Below are positions 1 to 9,078 of a stretch of DNA of 64,000 nucleotides, one piece after another. Under the pieces are notes generated by a model. That model saw only the letters and a program-made list of their open reading frames with translations. It was not told the DNA's origin and searched no databases. Every line of letters begins with the position of its first letter. The first letter of the stretch is position 1. This DNA is from Methanooceanicella nereidis (GTDB taxonomy: Archaea; Halobacteriota; Methanocellia; Methanocellales; Methanocellaceae), in NCBI RefSeq assembly GCF_021023085.1, contig NZ_PGCK01000001.1:124001-188000 (forward strand), read 5' to 3'. The position numbers and the translations under genes are program-made.

Positions 1-246
1 ACGGTCTTCTTTGCATCTATATTGACCATTCAATTGTTTTACGACAAGCTCACTATCAGATAGGATTAAAGCTTTTGAATTAGCTGGTAAATGATCTAAT
101 GCTAGAATTACTGCATTATATTCGGCATCATTATTAGAAGCTCTATCTTGATATGTAAAGTATGATTCATCATCAGAAAAATATACTGCACTATAACCTG
201 TGCCGCTTCCATCCACCATTATAGTAATTCTTTTATTATCTAACAT
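1..246 (-). CDS. RNase HI family protein, C-terminus cut by window edge
   Basis: Read on the minus strand the frame stays open to the first base of the window, so only the N-terminal 82 residues are present. They carry the RNase H fold signature: an early strand with the first acidic residue (VDGSG, residues 11-15), a helix with the second (NNDAEYNAV, catalytic Glu) and a strand with the third (SDSELVVKQ, catalytic Asp). Proteins of this family cut the RNA strand of RNA/DNA hybrids. Start: ATG at 246; an in-frame ATG at 267 would add seven residues. The gene sits in the A+T-rich left end of the window. It could instead be an RNase H-like domain of another protein, because the C-terminus is not visible. 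Confidence 0.8.
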   Translation of the reverse strand, partial: MLDNKRITIMVDGSGTGYSAVYFSDDESYFTYQDRASNNDAEYNAVILALDHLPANSKALILSDSELVVKQLNGQYRCKEDR

Positions 247-524
247 TGATACACCTATAGCATTCATATATAAACTAAGATAGTATTCAAAATTAATTAT
301 TTACTGTTTAAACCTCAACAATGAACTATACACCAATCGTATATATACATATTATATAAAGCAAATACATTAAAAAAGTCAACATAAATAAATAGTTATG
401 ATTTAATTGGATACTATTTTTTAAAAAGATTAGATAATTACATTACTAAGGTAAAATTAGAATATTTTAGTTATGTAACAAAAAATTTAACTATGATGAA
501 TACGAACGCTTAGTATGATAATGT

Positions 525-977
525 ATGTTCAACTTCAATCCCTTTGGCTCAGATGATGATAAAAGAGATAAACGGAGAGCTTTTACACAATCTCAGAAAA
601 AAGAAATCTTGCACCAGCAGAACTACAAATGCGCTAAATGTCATAAACAATTAGACCTAAGAACAGTGGAATTTGATCATATTAAAGCATGGTCAGATAA
701 TGGTAAGACCACTATTAAAAATGGCGCAGCCCTATGTGCAAATTGCCACAAACTCAAGACTCATAAAAATACACTCAAAAAGGTCGAATCTAAGACGACA
801 AAGAAGAAAGAAAGCAACCCATTATCATCTGCTTTGGGTATAAAACCAAAATCATCTTCGAGGAAGAAAGCCAAGGACCCCCTTGGATTAGATTTTAATA
901 TTGGTTTAGGATCGGCACCTAAGAAGAAAAAGAAAGGTGGCAAGAAAGATTCGTTTGGGTTTGGAGGCATTTTCTAA
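525..977 (+). CDS. HNH endonuclease with lysine-rich tail
   Basis: The 150-residue product has a compact HNH nuclease domain at residues 20-80: two zinc-binding CxxC pairs (C36/C39 and C71/C74), the DH pair at 51-52 that carries the catalytic His, and a downstream Asn and His. HNH enzymes nick or cut double-stranded DNA with one metal ion. The last 70 residues are low-complexity Lys/Ser/Gly and probably contact nucleic acid or are disordered. The gene lies alone between an RNase HI gene on the opposite strand and an OLD-type nuclease gene. Similar small HNH proteins occur in restriction systems, prophages and homing elements; which applies here is not shown. The base composition is A+T-rich like its neighbours. 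Confidence 0.85.
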   Translation: MFNFNPFGSDDDKRDKRRAFTQSQKKEILHQQNYKCAKCHKQLDLRTVEFDHIKAWSDNGKTTIKNGAALCANCHKLKTHKNTLKKVESKTTKKKESNPLSSALGIKPKSSSRKKAKDPLGLDFNIGLGSAPKKKKKGGKKDSFGFGGIF

Positions 978-995
978 TTTTCATATCTATTAGAG

Positions 996-1130
996 GTGAC
1001 TGCAGGAGGTGAGACTATAGCTAATGAAAGAATTAACAATCCGAAGACACATGCTGATTACAGAATAAGACAAAGGACTACAAAGAACGGAAAGAAAGGG
1101 CAGATAATGGGCAGATATAAAAAAGATTAA
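996..1130 (+). CDS. possible small basic protein (44 aa)
   Basis: A GTG-started frame encodes 44 residues rich in Lys, Arg and Asn, ending just before the terminator hairpin at 1159. It contains no family motif that I recognise. The positive point is a lone perfect ribosome-binding sequence GGAGGTGA at 1005-1012. The weak point is that this sequence lies inside the frame; the ATG it would serve (1024) opens a different 14-codon frame. This may be a remnant of a longer gene or a false reading. Confidence 0.25.
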   Translation: MTAGGETIANERINNPKTHADYRIRQRTTKNGKKGQIMGRYKKD

Positions 1131-1158
1131 TAATAAGCTCAATAAACAAACTGAAATA

Positions 1159-1195
1159 GAAAAAACCAATTAAATTTATTTTAATTGGTTTTTTC
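1159..1195. terminator. perfect 16-bp stem-loop, bidirectional terminator
   Basis: Arms 1159-1174 and 1180-1195 pair perfectly around a 5-nt loop, with A-tracts on the left and T-tracts on the right, so it can end transcription on both strands. The stop codon of the OLD nuclease gene lies inside the right arm. Confidence 0.8.
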
Positions 1196-3214
1196 TGCAA
1201 ATACATTGTTTACTTCATTAAAGATATTAGAAAAATTCTTAAATGTTTCTTCCGATAGTGTATTCTTTTCATCGTTAATTCGGTTAATTACCAATCTTGC
1301 AATATACCATTTTTCAAATTTATCATATCCCAATCTTTCAAAGGCTTTAGATAATCTCTTCGTAATATTTTTAATTTTCTTTTCATCCTCAGTAAAAGAT
1401 ATATCGAATTTATAGTGCTCTTTTACTAGATCCATATAGAAATCTTCTGGGAACAAATCCTCTAATTCTGCTTCGGAATTATCAATGGAATCGCCTACAA
1501 ATAGACATCTTCTACCGTTACCAGTAAATAATCGATCTTGGAATTCCTTTCCCTTACTACGACCTGCTTTATCACCATCTAAAAGTGCCATTATTTTAAT
1601 ACCATGCCCCATCAACATTGAAGCTAATGGAATTAAAATGCTAGTACCGCCCGCAGGGATTATAATTATATCATCAAATAAATGAGTAAGACCTTTTTCT
1701 TTTAATTTTTCATTAATTGACCAAAGAATTGTATAATCTGTTATACCCTCCACAATTAATTGCTTTTCAGAATAGAACAATGTTTGTGCTATTGAATAGC
1801 CAAGTGCAGCTTGTAAAGGAAATAGAGCGTCTTTATCTTTTGGCCATACATCTTCCGAAACTTTTGTTGTACCATCATCTGATTCATAAACAACTCTTAC
1901 TCGTTCGAGATGCTTACCATCGATCATAAATGGAGAATGTGTAGAGTACAATGTTTGATTATTTTCAGATAACTTTTCAAAAAAATTTACTAATTTACCC
2001 TGTGCAGAACCATGCATATATAAACCAGGTTCATCTAATAACAATATTGCGTTTTGATGCGCTCCAGAAGCCTCTACTAAAAATATTGTATAGAACGAAA
2101 AGAAATATTGAAGTCCTCTACTTCTTTGATCTAATTCGATTTCACTGGGGTCGAAATCGTCGGATACCCATATTCTAAAAAATTGCCCATCAAGTTGATA
2201 CCTAAATTTATGCCGTCTCTGTTCCCACCAATCAGAAAACATATCAGTCATTGTAGCTGATGCAGAAGACATTTGAACAGCGCGCTCATCAGCCATTTTT
2301 CTTAATATGCTTTGTTGTTTTTCTATGGAACTGGGGTCCAATTTCGCAATTTCATTTAAATTTATTCCTACTTGATCAAAAAGACATTTATTTGAACGGA
2401 TACGGGCATTATTTGGATCATCCCGTATTGTATTTATCAAAGAAGGTATATGAATAGCACTATCTATTGCGTTATAGCTATCAAAATAAATAAATTTGGG
2501 GATGTTATTTTCAACCCATTGTTTAGCATTATCTACCTGTGATTGAACATCAATTAAATTTTTAAAGTCCCTTAATTTTATTATTATATGATAAAAAATA
2601 TCTTTTTGCCATTGTTCATTAATAATACTTGATATCTTAGTTATTAAATCATTGATTTCTTGTTGACTAACGTTGACATCTAATTTTTGTTTAGATAAAT
2701 TGATTTGTTGATTTATGAAATTTATAATTTTTTCTTTTATTGTTTTAAATTGATCTCCCTTACCATCTGGTGCAACTAAATCTTGAACCTCATTCAATAT
2801 TTTTGTTAGTATATCTAATAATACAGAATTTTTAATATTAGGCAATATGGGAGTTGGTACAAATTCAATGTCCATATTCCATGAATAATATCTAGTGCAT
2901 ATTATATACTCTAAATTTTTTAATAGAGGCAAACTTTTACTTAATTCGCTTTTTTCTGAATCTAATAAAACAAATTTTACACTTGATACTGGCCAATCTT
3001 GTTTTTTAAATTCACTAGTATACATTTTTCTTGGAAATTCTTTTAATCCATCATACTTTTCACCATCAGAGGGATTTAATTTTGACAAACCTCGAAAAAG
3101 AGCGGATTTTCCAGCCTCATTTTTTCCTACAAATGCAGTTAAATTTTCACATGATATCCAGTCTGTATCCCGAATTTTCTTATAATTTTGCACCCTAAAC
3201 CCAATCATCTTCAT
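1181..3214 (-). CDS. OLD-family ATPase with TOPRIM nuclease domain
   Basis: The 677-residue protein joins an SMC/ABC-type ATPase to a TOPRIM nuclease, the layout of OLD (overcoming lysogenization defect) nucleases. Visible parts are the Walker A GKNEAGKS at residues 30-37, a long helical middle region, Walker B LLLDEP near 390-396 and an H-loop STHSP near 424. The TOPRIM domain starts at LIVEGITD (catalytic Glu 489) and continues to the metal-binding pair in LLDGDKAG (D546 and D548). Such proteins protect against phage or foreign DNA. No UvrD-type helicase lies next to it, so it fits the stand-alone class 1 OLD group better than a Gabija GajA. The gene is A+T-rich compared with the rest of the window, which suggests transfer. 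Start ATG at 3214; an ATG at 3208 (MIGFRV) is equally possible. Confidence 0.88.
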   Translation of the reverse strand: MKMIGFRVQNYKKIRDTDWISCENLTAFVGKNEAGKSALFRGLSKLNPSDGEKYDGLKEFPRKMYTSEFKKQDWPVSSVKFVLLDSEKSELSKSLPLLKNLEYIICTRYYSWNMDIEFVPTPILPNIKNSVLLDILTKILNEVQDLVAPDGKGDQFKTIKEKIINFINQQINLSKQKLDVNVSQQEINDLITKISSIINEQWQKDIFYHIIIKLRDFKNLIDVQSQVDNAKQWVENNIPKFIYFDSYNAIDSAIHIPSLINTIRDDPNNARIRSNKCLFDQVGINLNEIAKLDPSSIEKQQSILRKMADERAVQMSSASATMTDMFSDWWEQRRHKFRYQLDGQFFRIWVSDDFDPSEIELDQRSRGLQYFFSFYTIFLVEASGAHQNAILLLDEPGLYMHGSAQGKLVNFFEKLSENNQTLYSTHSPFMIDGKHLERVRVVYESDDGTTKVSEDVWPKDKDALFPLQAALGYSIAQTLFYSEKQLIVEGITDYTILWSINEKLKEKGLTHLFDDIIIIPAGGTSILIPLASMLMGHGIKIMALLDGDKAGRSKGKEFQDRLFTGNGRRCLFVGDSIDNSEAELEDLFPEDFYMDLVKEHYKFDISFTEDEKKIKNITKRLSKAFERLGYDKFEKWYIARLVINRINDEKNTLSEETFKNFSNIFNEVNNVFAEKTN

Positions 3215-3486
3215 TGTATTCGCCCACTATGATTTCAATATTTTGAAATATTATAATAGTATAACTAAATTACAACTTGTTTTAATTAAATTAATAAATT
3301 ATTAATTTTTCCCCAATGAACAAAATACAAATCAGAACTAAATAACTTAGTAAAAGAAATTATGATATTCTTCAATCAAGCTATGACAATAAATTTGTTA
3401 TAATATCGATATGGTCTGATTCTATCACTTAAAAAGTGAGCATCATATTTCATCTTGCCTTCGTAATAACATTTGAAGGTATCCAT

Positions 3487-3867
3487 ATGCAGGTCTCTTC
3501 TACCGAAGAAAAAGTCAAATCCACTGGTATCGCTCACATCGGCATCCTGGTACAAGACCTGGAAAGGTCCATTAAATTCTACACAGGATTACTCGATATG
3601 GAAGTCGTCAGGCGCGATGATGATAAAGTCTTTCTACATACAAAGGGAACGCAGGACAGTCTAACACTTTTCAAAACCGACATTCCCATAATACCTGGTG
3701 GGCTGACTCATTTCGGAGTCTTTGTGGATGAAGACAACTTCCAAAAAGCAATGCATTACATCCGCAAGAATAACATAAAGATACTGCCCAACCCACACAG
3801 AAGGAAGCCGGGGATGTATGTGTACATAGAGGATCCGGACGGGTACAAAGTAGAGATATCAACATAG
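3487..3867 (+). CDS. VOC (glyoxalase/bleomycin-resistance) superfamily protein
   Basis: The 126-residue product has the paired beta-alpha-beta-beta-beta layout of the vicinal oxygen chelate fold. The first module begins HIGILVQDLERSIKFY, the second at LTHFGVFVDE, and the protein ends with EDPDGYKVEI, the usual place of a metal-binding Glu. VOC proteins bind a divalent metal and act as lyases, isomerases, dioxygenases or resistance proteins; nothing here shows the substrate. An in-frame GTG at 3436 would add 17 residues, but they are not VOC-like, and a GAAGGT sequence precedes the ATG at 3487, so I chose the latter. The gene stands alone. Confidence 0.85.
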   Translation: MQVSSTEEKVKSTGIAHIGILVQDLERSIKFYTGLLDMEVVRRDDDKVFLHTKGTQDSLTLFKTDIPIIPGGLTHFGVFVDEDNFQKAMHYIRKNNIKILPNPHRRKPGMYVYIEDPDGYKVEIST

Positions 3868-4026
3868 TACCCCAATAAAACATTTTAATTATTTTAGACA
3901 ACAAAGCCAATATTCTTTAAAGAGATTAACCCCATACTTTTTGACCAGTTACATATCTTTTAAATTGACAATAGTAAACTAATTATACATTGCACATTTT
4001 AAAAACGGGTGTAAAAGAGGCATCAT

Positions 4027-4929
4027 ATGGACGAGATCGATGTTAAAATGTTAAAAGAGCTCTGGTCAAACTCCCGTATCCCGTATCGCGACCTGGCCGA
4101 CAAAATGGAGCTCTCCGTCAACTCGATCCATAAAAGAGTCCAGTCAATGATAGATATGGGCGTCATAAAAAGGTTCATCGCTTACCCCTCTTCAAAAGCC
4201 TTACCATCGGTCATGATAGGAATAGCCGGCTGGTCCGATGCGCCTGACATCGAAGAAGCCGCCCGCGTCATTGGCAACGACCCTTGTACGCAAAGGCTCG
4301 GGCTATGCAGCGGCAATTTTATGCTGATCGTAGGGTTATTACAGGACATATCCGAAATGAGCCGCTACATCACCTTCGTGACAAACGAAGGAAAGCTCAC
4401 CGGCATGAACGTGGCAATAACTGGCCTGAACGAGATACAAAAGACAGTGGACAATGCTTTAACAAATCTCGACTACAGGATACTTGCTGCGCTACAATAC
4501 GATTCAAGAAAACAGATCGTAGACATCGCTGAAGAACTGGGCGTATCCGCTAAGACGATTAGAAGGCGCCTGGACAGGATGGAAGAGAACGGGCTGATAC
4601 ATTACAGCGTTTATGTGGATGTCGAATCATCCGGCTATATACACGCGACTTTCGAGGTAAAGACAAAAACTGGCGCTGACGTCACCGGTCTGTTCAATAA
4701 GCTTAGAAAAGAGTACGAGCATTACTTTATTGTTATCTGGCCGTTTTATACTACGCCGGACCTTTTCAATATCAGTATAATTTCTAGATCGTTGTCTGAA
4801 CAAAACGCTTTTCTTAACAGGCTAAAAAATGAGGGAGTATTTGAAAAAGTCACCTCCCACATGATATACAAATACACATTTTATGATACATGGCGCGAAG
4901 AGTTGATTAAGAAAAGAGCTTCTGAGTAG
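4027..4929 (+). CDS. Lrp/AsnC-type transcriptional regulator with two winged-helix units
   Basis: The 300-residue protein contains two Lrp-like winged helix-turn-helix domains, one at residues 1-55 (DEIDVKMLKELW followed by YRDLADKMELSVNSIHKRV) and another at about 147-200 (LDYRILAALQYDSRK followed by IAEELGVSAKTIRRRLDRM). Each is followed by an alpha/beta part resembling a ligand-binding RAM-like domain. It therefore looks like a duplicated and fused Lrp unit, an arrangement found in methanogenic archaea. It probably binds DNA as a dimer and senses a small molecule, not identified here. A GAGG sequence seven bases before the ATG supports the start. No operon partner; the tandem-repeat element follows. 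Confidence 0.88.
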   Translation: MDEIDVKMLKELWSNSRIPYRDLADKMELSVNSIHKRVQSMIDMGVIKRFIAYPSSKALPSVMIGIAGWSDAPDIEEAARVIGNDPCTQRLGLCSGNFMLIVGLLQDISEMSRYITFVTNEGKLTGMNVAITGLNEIQKTVDNALTNLDYRILAALQYDSRKQIVDIAEELGVSAKTIRRRLDRMEENGLIHYSVYVDVESSGYIHATFEVKTKTGADVTGLFNKLRKEYEHYFIVIWPFYTTPDLFNISIISRSLSEQNAFLNRLKNEGVFEKVTSHMIYKYTFYDTWREELIKKRASE

Positions 4930-4965
4930 AGTGTTCCGTAAATTTATAGGATGCCATCTCTTTCA

Positions 4966-5400
4966 CCACAAAGTACACAAGGGCAACTAAGGTGCACTAG
5001 CTTAACCACAAAGGACACAAAGGCAACCAAGTAACACAATAAATTTTTTTAAAAGAATATCATAGGAATGATCATTATTTGTAAATAAATTCATAAAACT
5101 CCCTTAAAGCACATGTTTGGATTAAAATATAGTTAAATTAGGGGAAAAACCTCCCCCATCATCTAAAAAAATTTTTTGTGTGCCTTTGTTGCCCTTGTGT
5201 ACTTTGTGGTTAAGCTAGTGCACCTTAGTTGCCCTCGTGTACTTTGTGGTTAAGCTAGTGAACCTTAGTTACCCTCGTGTACTTTGTGGTTAAGCTAGTG
5301 AACCTTAGTTACCCTCGTGTACTTTGTGGTTAAGCTAGTGAACCTTAGTTGCCCTCGTGTACTTTGTGGTTAAGCTAGTGAACCTTAGTTGCCCTTGTGA
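4966..5400. repeat. inverted and 40-bp tandem repeat element (ACCACAAAG family)
   Basis: The right part (5188-5387) is five head-to-tail 40-bp units, each GTT-GCCCT[C/T]GTGTAC-TTTGTGG-TTAAGCTAGTG-[A/C]ACCTTA, then a partial sixth unit to 5400. Units differ by one to a few bases, which suggests recent unequal expansion. The left part (4966-5035) is about one and a half units in inverse orientation. Between them lies about 140 bp of A+T-rich DNA, so the whole can fold as a long stem-loop. The same words (accacaaag, cacaaaggcaac) flank the two larger palindromes at 21.5 and 51.7 kb. There is no coding capacity and there are no unique spacers. Confidence 0.9.
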
Positions 5401-5664
5401 GGTATTTGATCATAAACAGAAATGAGCATGCATCAACAATTTTTTAAAATATGATCATTATGCGATGTCCTATTTTTCAGCCTATCTTATTAAAAACCGG
5501 ACATTTTGATGTCCCATTTTGGTCCTGATTTATTACCGCCCTAAAACATGGAAATATATCCCTTCCGTGGCCTAGTACATCTCGAGGCAAGTTGAGTGCT
5601 TCACTAAAAAGCCTACCTAAAAAGCCAACAACAGGTCCCGGCAAAAGATCAGGATGTAAGAAAA
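5401..5664. other. intergenic stretch after the tandem repeats
   Basis: I see no gene, hairpin or promoter that I can support in this interval. A minus-strand open frame entering it from 6228 is a shadow of the genes at 5665 and 6069. Confidence 0.4.
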
Positions 5665-6042
5665 ATGAGACAGAACGAAAACTTGGACATTGAAATAGAA
5701 TACACAGGCCATATCTGCGAGGATAACGCCGAGTCTTACCGGATTATACATAACAGTCCGCACTACCGCATAGGTTACGGAACGACCACTGTAGGTGAAA
5801 ACCTGTTCTCGTTTTTCGTCGAGGTCACGCTGACACTGTTCAATGAGAGACCGAGAGTGAACATCCAGACTCTTGAAAAGGACCTGATGATAATAAAAGA
5901 GCTTCACAGGCGCGGCTATACGCTCAACTGCCATGACGATGCCTGCATATCCGCGGAACTCATCGTATCCCCTCAAAAAATAAAGTCGGAATACGAGGAT
6001 GTCAAGACACTGATCGAGGATATACTGGCAAAAAACTACTGA
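5665..6042 (+). CDS. hypothetical protein, 125 aa
   Basis: I do not recognise a family. The product is soluble, mixed alpha/beta in appearance and mildly acidic, with two cysteines close to a His (CHDDAC, residues 92-97) and two further Glu/Asp-rich segments. No signal peptide or membrane segment is visible. The gene ends 26 bases before an isoprenylcysteine-methyltransferase-like gene on the same strand, so the two and the DUF998 gene after them probably form one transcript. Codon use resembles that of the neighbours, which supports a real gene. The first ATG after the repeat element was taken as start; the upstream GGATGTAA is a weak ribosome-binding site. Confidence 0.7.
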   Translation: MRQNENLDIEIEYTGHICEDNAESYRIIHNSPHYRIGYGTTTVGENLFSFFVEVTLTLFNERPRVNIQTLEKDLMIIKELHRRGYTLNCHDDACISAELIVSPQKIKSEYEDVKTLIEDILAKNY

Positions 6043-6068
6043 ATCAAGATCACAAGGATTGATTAAAA

Positions 6069-6689
6069 ATGGTATTAGGAGAAGACATTTGGAGCCATTT
6101 CGGAATGTGGTGGGCTGTATTAATATGGATAGCAATATACGCCGTATTCCTGTTATTCGTACCGTTCTACAAAAAGAGCCAGGTAAAGCCCGCGGGAGTC
6201 TACCTGGCGTTCGTAGTGGCATTTGCAATTGAAATGTTCGGCATACCTTTCAGCATGTTCGCGATAGGATGGCTGTTCGGCTATACGCTGCCTGAAGGAA
6301 TACTATGGGGGCACACCCTTGGAGACTACATAGGCTTCTGGGGCATGTACATAGGAATTGCAATATCGTTAACAGGAGCTTTACTCGTGCTCATGGGCTG
6401 GAACCAGATACACAAGAATTACTGGAGCAAGGAGACCGGGCAGGGCAAGCTCGTCACTTCCGGCATCTACAAGTACATACGCCACCCTCAGTACACCGGG
6501 TTCTTCCTCATCACGTTCGGAATGATGGCCGAGTGGGCGACGCTGCCGTTAATAATTCTGTACGTGCTGCTCCTAGCCCTGTATTATGGCCTGGCGAAGA
6601 GGGAAGAGAAAGACATGGAAAAAGAGTTCGGCAGCGATTATAATGAATATAAAAAGAGTACGAAGATGTTTATACCATTTATAATATAA
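6069..6689 (+). CDS. ICMT/PEMT-like membrane methyltransferase
   Basis: The 206-residue protein has five or six membrane segments. Its C-terminal half carries the signature of the isoprenylcysteine carboxyl methyltransferase / phospholipid methyltransferase family: GIYKYIRHPQYTGFFL at about 136-151, then a hydrophobic pair of helices and REEKDMEKEFGSDYNEYKK near 174-192, which form the SAM-binding site and the catalytic lid. Members methylate lipids or prenylated substrates in the membrane; the substrate here is unknown. The next gene starts at the base directly after its stop codon, so translation of the two is probably coupled. Confidence 0.85.
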   Translation: MVLGEDIWSHFGMWWAVLIWIAIYAVFLLFVPFYKKSQVKPAGVYLAFVVAFAIEMFGIPFSMFAIGWLFGYTLPEGILWGHTLGDYIGFWGMYIGIAISLTGALLVLMGWNQIHKNYWSKETGQGKLVTSGIYKYIRHPQYTGFFLITFGMMAEWATLPLIILYVLLLALYYGLAKREEKDMEKEFGSDYNEYKKSTKMFIPFII

Positions 6690-7325
6690 ATGAGTGATAA
6701 TATGAAAGATAACAAAGCAGACTCCCGAAAAATAGGCCTGACAATAGCAGGCCTCCTGTTTTTCCTCGCGGGCTCGATAGCCCTGATGGGTATAATAACG
6801 GCAGAGATATTCTATCCTGAAGTTTACACGACATCAAATAATATGATCAGCGACCTTGGCGCTACAGAGCCGCCCAACAGCAAGATATACCAGCCGTCTG
6901 CCACAATTTTTAACATGACCATGATACTGGCAGGCATTATGGTACTTACCGGCACATACTTCTTGTCGAGAGAGTATAAAGACTGGGTCGCAATACTACC
7001 AATAGGGCTTTTCGGCCTCGGAGTTCTGGGTGTCGGGATATTTCCGGGAAATGTAAATCCGCAGCACCCGCTTTTCGCGATGGCGGCATTCATTGGCGGA
7101 GGACTGTCGGCAATATGCTCTTACAGGATCATAAAGTCCCCGTTCAAGTTCGCGGCTGTATTATTCGGGCTGATAACTCTTGTCTTCCTGTTCACCACGG
7201 GTATCACCATGCCTGTGCTGGGAGGAGGCGGAACGGAGAGATGGGTGGCGTACCCCGTAATTCTATGGCTCATCGGCTTTGGAGGATATCTGCTGGGAGC
7301 CGCGGAGCAGAGAAAAGCTGCCTGA
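6690..7325 (+). CDS. DUF998 family membrane protein
   Basis: The 211-residue protein has six predicted membrane helices. After the first helix comes a conserved loop with YTTSNNMISDLGA, typical of the DUF998 family, whose members begin with a helix and an N-x-I-S-D-L-G motif outside the membrane. The biochemical role of the family is unknown. The ATG begins right after the stop codon of the methyltransferase gene (TAA at 6687-6689), so the two are one transcription unit and probably translationally coupled. The pairing with a membrane methyltransferase may hint at a lipid-related job; that is inference. Confidence 0.85.
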   Translation: MSDNMKDNKADSRKIGLTIAGLLFFLAGSIALMGIITAEIFYPEVYTTSNNMISDLGATEPPNSKIYQPSATIFNMTMILAGIMVLTGTYFLSREYKDWVAILPIGLFGLGVLGVGIFPGNVNPQHPLFAMAAFIGGGLSAICSYRIIKSPFKFAAVLFGLITLVFLFTTGITMPVLGGGGTERWVAYPVILWLIGFGGYLLGAAEQRKAA

Positions 7326-7440
7326 GATGGCCTGAACATTATTTCTTTTTTTAATTATCCGATCATTTCAATTCATTATTCTTTAAAAATTGTAAATAGT
7401 ATTAACCTGACACTTTTTAATTAAGAAAATATTGTAAGTC

Positions 7441-8865
7441 CTATTTTTTATTTACTCTCCATAGGTAAACAAATACGACGATAACGACGACCCATAATAT
7501 CAAACCGGGGACCAGCAGACATACCATATAGCTCATACAAAGCAGCATTGAAAATCCATCGATGATCTCGTCAGCCCCGTTATCAGGATAGTATGATACG
7601 GGACGATCTGCCAGCGGCATCGACATATTATACCTATATACCTCAGGGGCCGTGTGGTTTTCAAGCTTTTCGAAGTCCGGCTTTATGATCTTTGTTATTA
7701 CAAGATCGCTCTCAAACGTAGCCCTATCAAAATTTGTACCGGCTACAATGTACCCGCCATCAGAGGTCTGCTCTATAAAGACACCTTGATCGCTTTTTAG
7801 CCAGTGATGGCTTTCCGAATAAGTACCGTTCAGAGGAAGCATTTTCTTCCATAACAATTCACCGTTGCCGTCAGTCTGCATAAAATAAATATTCCTGACA
7901 TTCGGATCCGGGTAAGCATATTTCCACGTAAACCCGGTAAGCATGTACCCGTCACTGTTTTTAACTGCCAGCCTCCCCTGCTGCCAGTCGGGGTGATCTG
8001 AAGTCACATTCCAGATCTCGTTCCCTTCCGGGTCCGTCTTAATAAGACATGCTTCATTGTCAATGGTACACGGTATTAAAAATCCGCCATCAGACAGTTC
8101 AACGATTCTTAACCCCTGGTCTTCTGAAGAATAGCCATAAACACGGTCCCATTGCCTGATACCATTAGCATCGGTCTTGAGCACGCTCAATCTTCCATGA
8201 AGCGATGAGCCGATGACGATAAAACCGCCATCGCCAGTCTGAGTCACATAATTACCGTATCCGCTGCCATTTGTAGAATAGGTATAATTCCACAGAAGGT
8301 TGCCGTTTGTGCCGAGTTTTGCGAGATATACCGGTCCGGTATAAGACCTGGACAACCCTGACACTATGTAGCCGCTGTCACCGTTCTGACATATACACAG
8401 GCCATAGTCATCCCTGTCACCTCCGAAAGTGGTTTCCCATTGTTTATTCCCTGAAGCATCAGTCTTAATAATGTAAATATCGGGATAGGTCGTTCCGGGA
8501 CTATCGGAATGCTGGGCAGTGCCCGATATAATGAATCCCCCGTCGCCGGTCTGCGCTACGCTGTATCCAAAATCCGTGTTCGCATGGTCGAATACCTGCT
8601 TCCACAGGACATTACCATTTTTATCAAGCCTTACCAGTAAGATGTCAGACGTGTATTGGATAGGACTGGTATATGCAAGAAGGATAAAACCCCCGTCAGC
8701 CGTTTGTTCCACATCTTCACAATATTGGGTGCCGGGCAAAGGATAGATCGTTTCCCACTCAATATAGGGATTGATCGGGCTTTCGCTAAAGGATGGCTGA
8801 GGGATAAGAAAGAGTGACGCTAATATTATAATGGTCAATGAGACGGTAAGATTTCTTACTTCCAT
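7441..8865 (-). CDS. secreted, membrane-anchored beta-propeller-like repeat protein
   Basis: The 474-residue protein starts with a signal peptide (hydrophobic stretch at residues 8-25) and ends with a membrane helix near 445-468 followed by RVNKK, so it is displayed outside the cell and held by its C-terminus. Between them are about seven repeats of roughly 50 residues with the consensus QTxDGGFIxxG, then a hydrophobic strand ending xKTDxxGNxxW. This is the delta-60/propeller-like pattern common in archaeal and bacterial surface proteins. Several N-x-S/T sites could be glycosylated. A short relative with one repeat lies at 19601. The ligand or function is unknown. The gene converges on the DUF998 gene. 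Confidence 0.85.
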   Translation of the reverse strand: MEVRNLTVSLTIIILASLFLIPQPSFSESPINPYIEWETIYPLPGTQYCEDVEQTADGGFILLAYTSPIQYTSDILLVRLDKNGNVLWKQVFDHANTDFGYSVAQTGDGGFIISGTAQHSDSPGTTYPDIYIIKTDASGNKQWETTFGGDRDDYGLCICQNGDSGYIVSGLSRSYTGPVYLAKLGTNGNLLWNYTYSTNGSGYGNYVTQTGDGGFIVIGSSLHGRLSVLKTDANGIRQWDRVYGYSSEDQGLRIVELSDGGFLIPCTIDNEACLIKTDPEGNEIWNVTSDHPDWQQGRLAVKNSDGYMLTGFTWKYAYPDPNVRNIYFMQTDGNGELLWKKMLPLNGTYSESHHWLKSDQGVFIEQTSDGGYIVAGTNFDRATFESDLVITKIIKPDFEKLENHTAPEVYRYNMSMPLADRPVSYYPDNGADEIIDGFSMLLCMSYMVCLLVPGLILWVVVIVVFVYLWRVNKK

Positions 8866-9078
8866 GATAGCCTTCCTGATATTAAACTTATGATAATAAT
8901 AAAGAAATTTAAATCTTTCTATAATTTGAGGCCGGTAATGAACCTGGAAACTATGATAAGAAAATTTGAATCTGGTACATATCTAATATTTTAAAAATTT
9001 TTATCAAAATAGAATTAATCGTAGGAAAGTAAACTTTTAATCAATAAATTTATTTTAAGTTCGCCCATCTATTAAGAG

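Noticed and set aside
1181-3214. OLD nuclease as GajA of a Gabija system
   Set aside because: No UvrD-like GajB helicase gene is adjacent on either side.
5188-5400. Regular 40-bp repeats as a CRISPR array
   Set aside because: Units are head to tail with no unique spacers and no cas genes are near.
5617-6228. 203-residue minus-strand open frame
   Set aside because: It overlaps two better genes on the plus strand, has no family-like motifs and its composition is that of an antisense frame.
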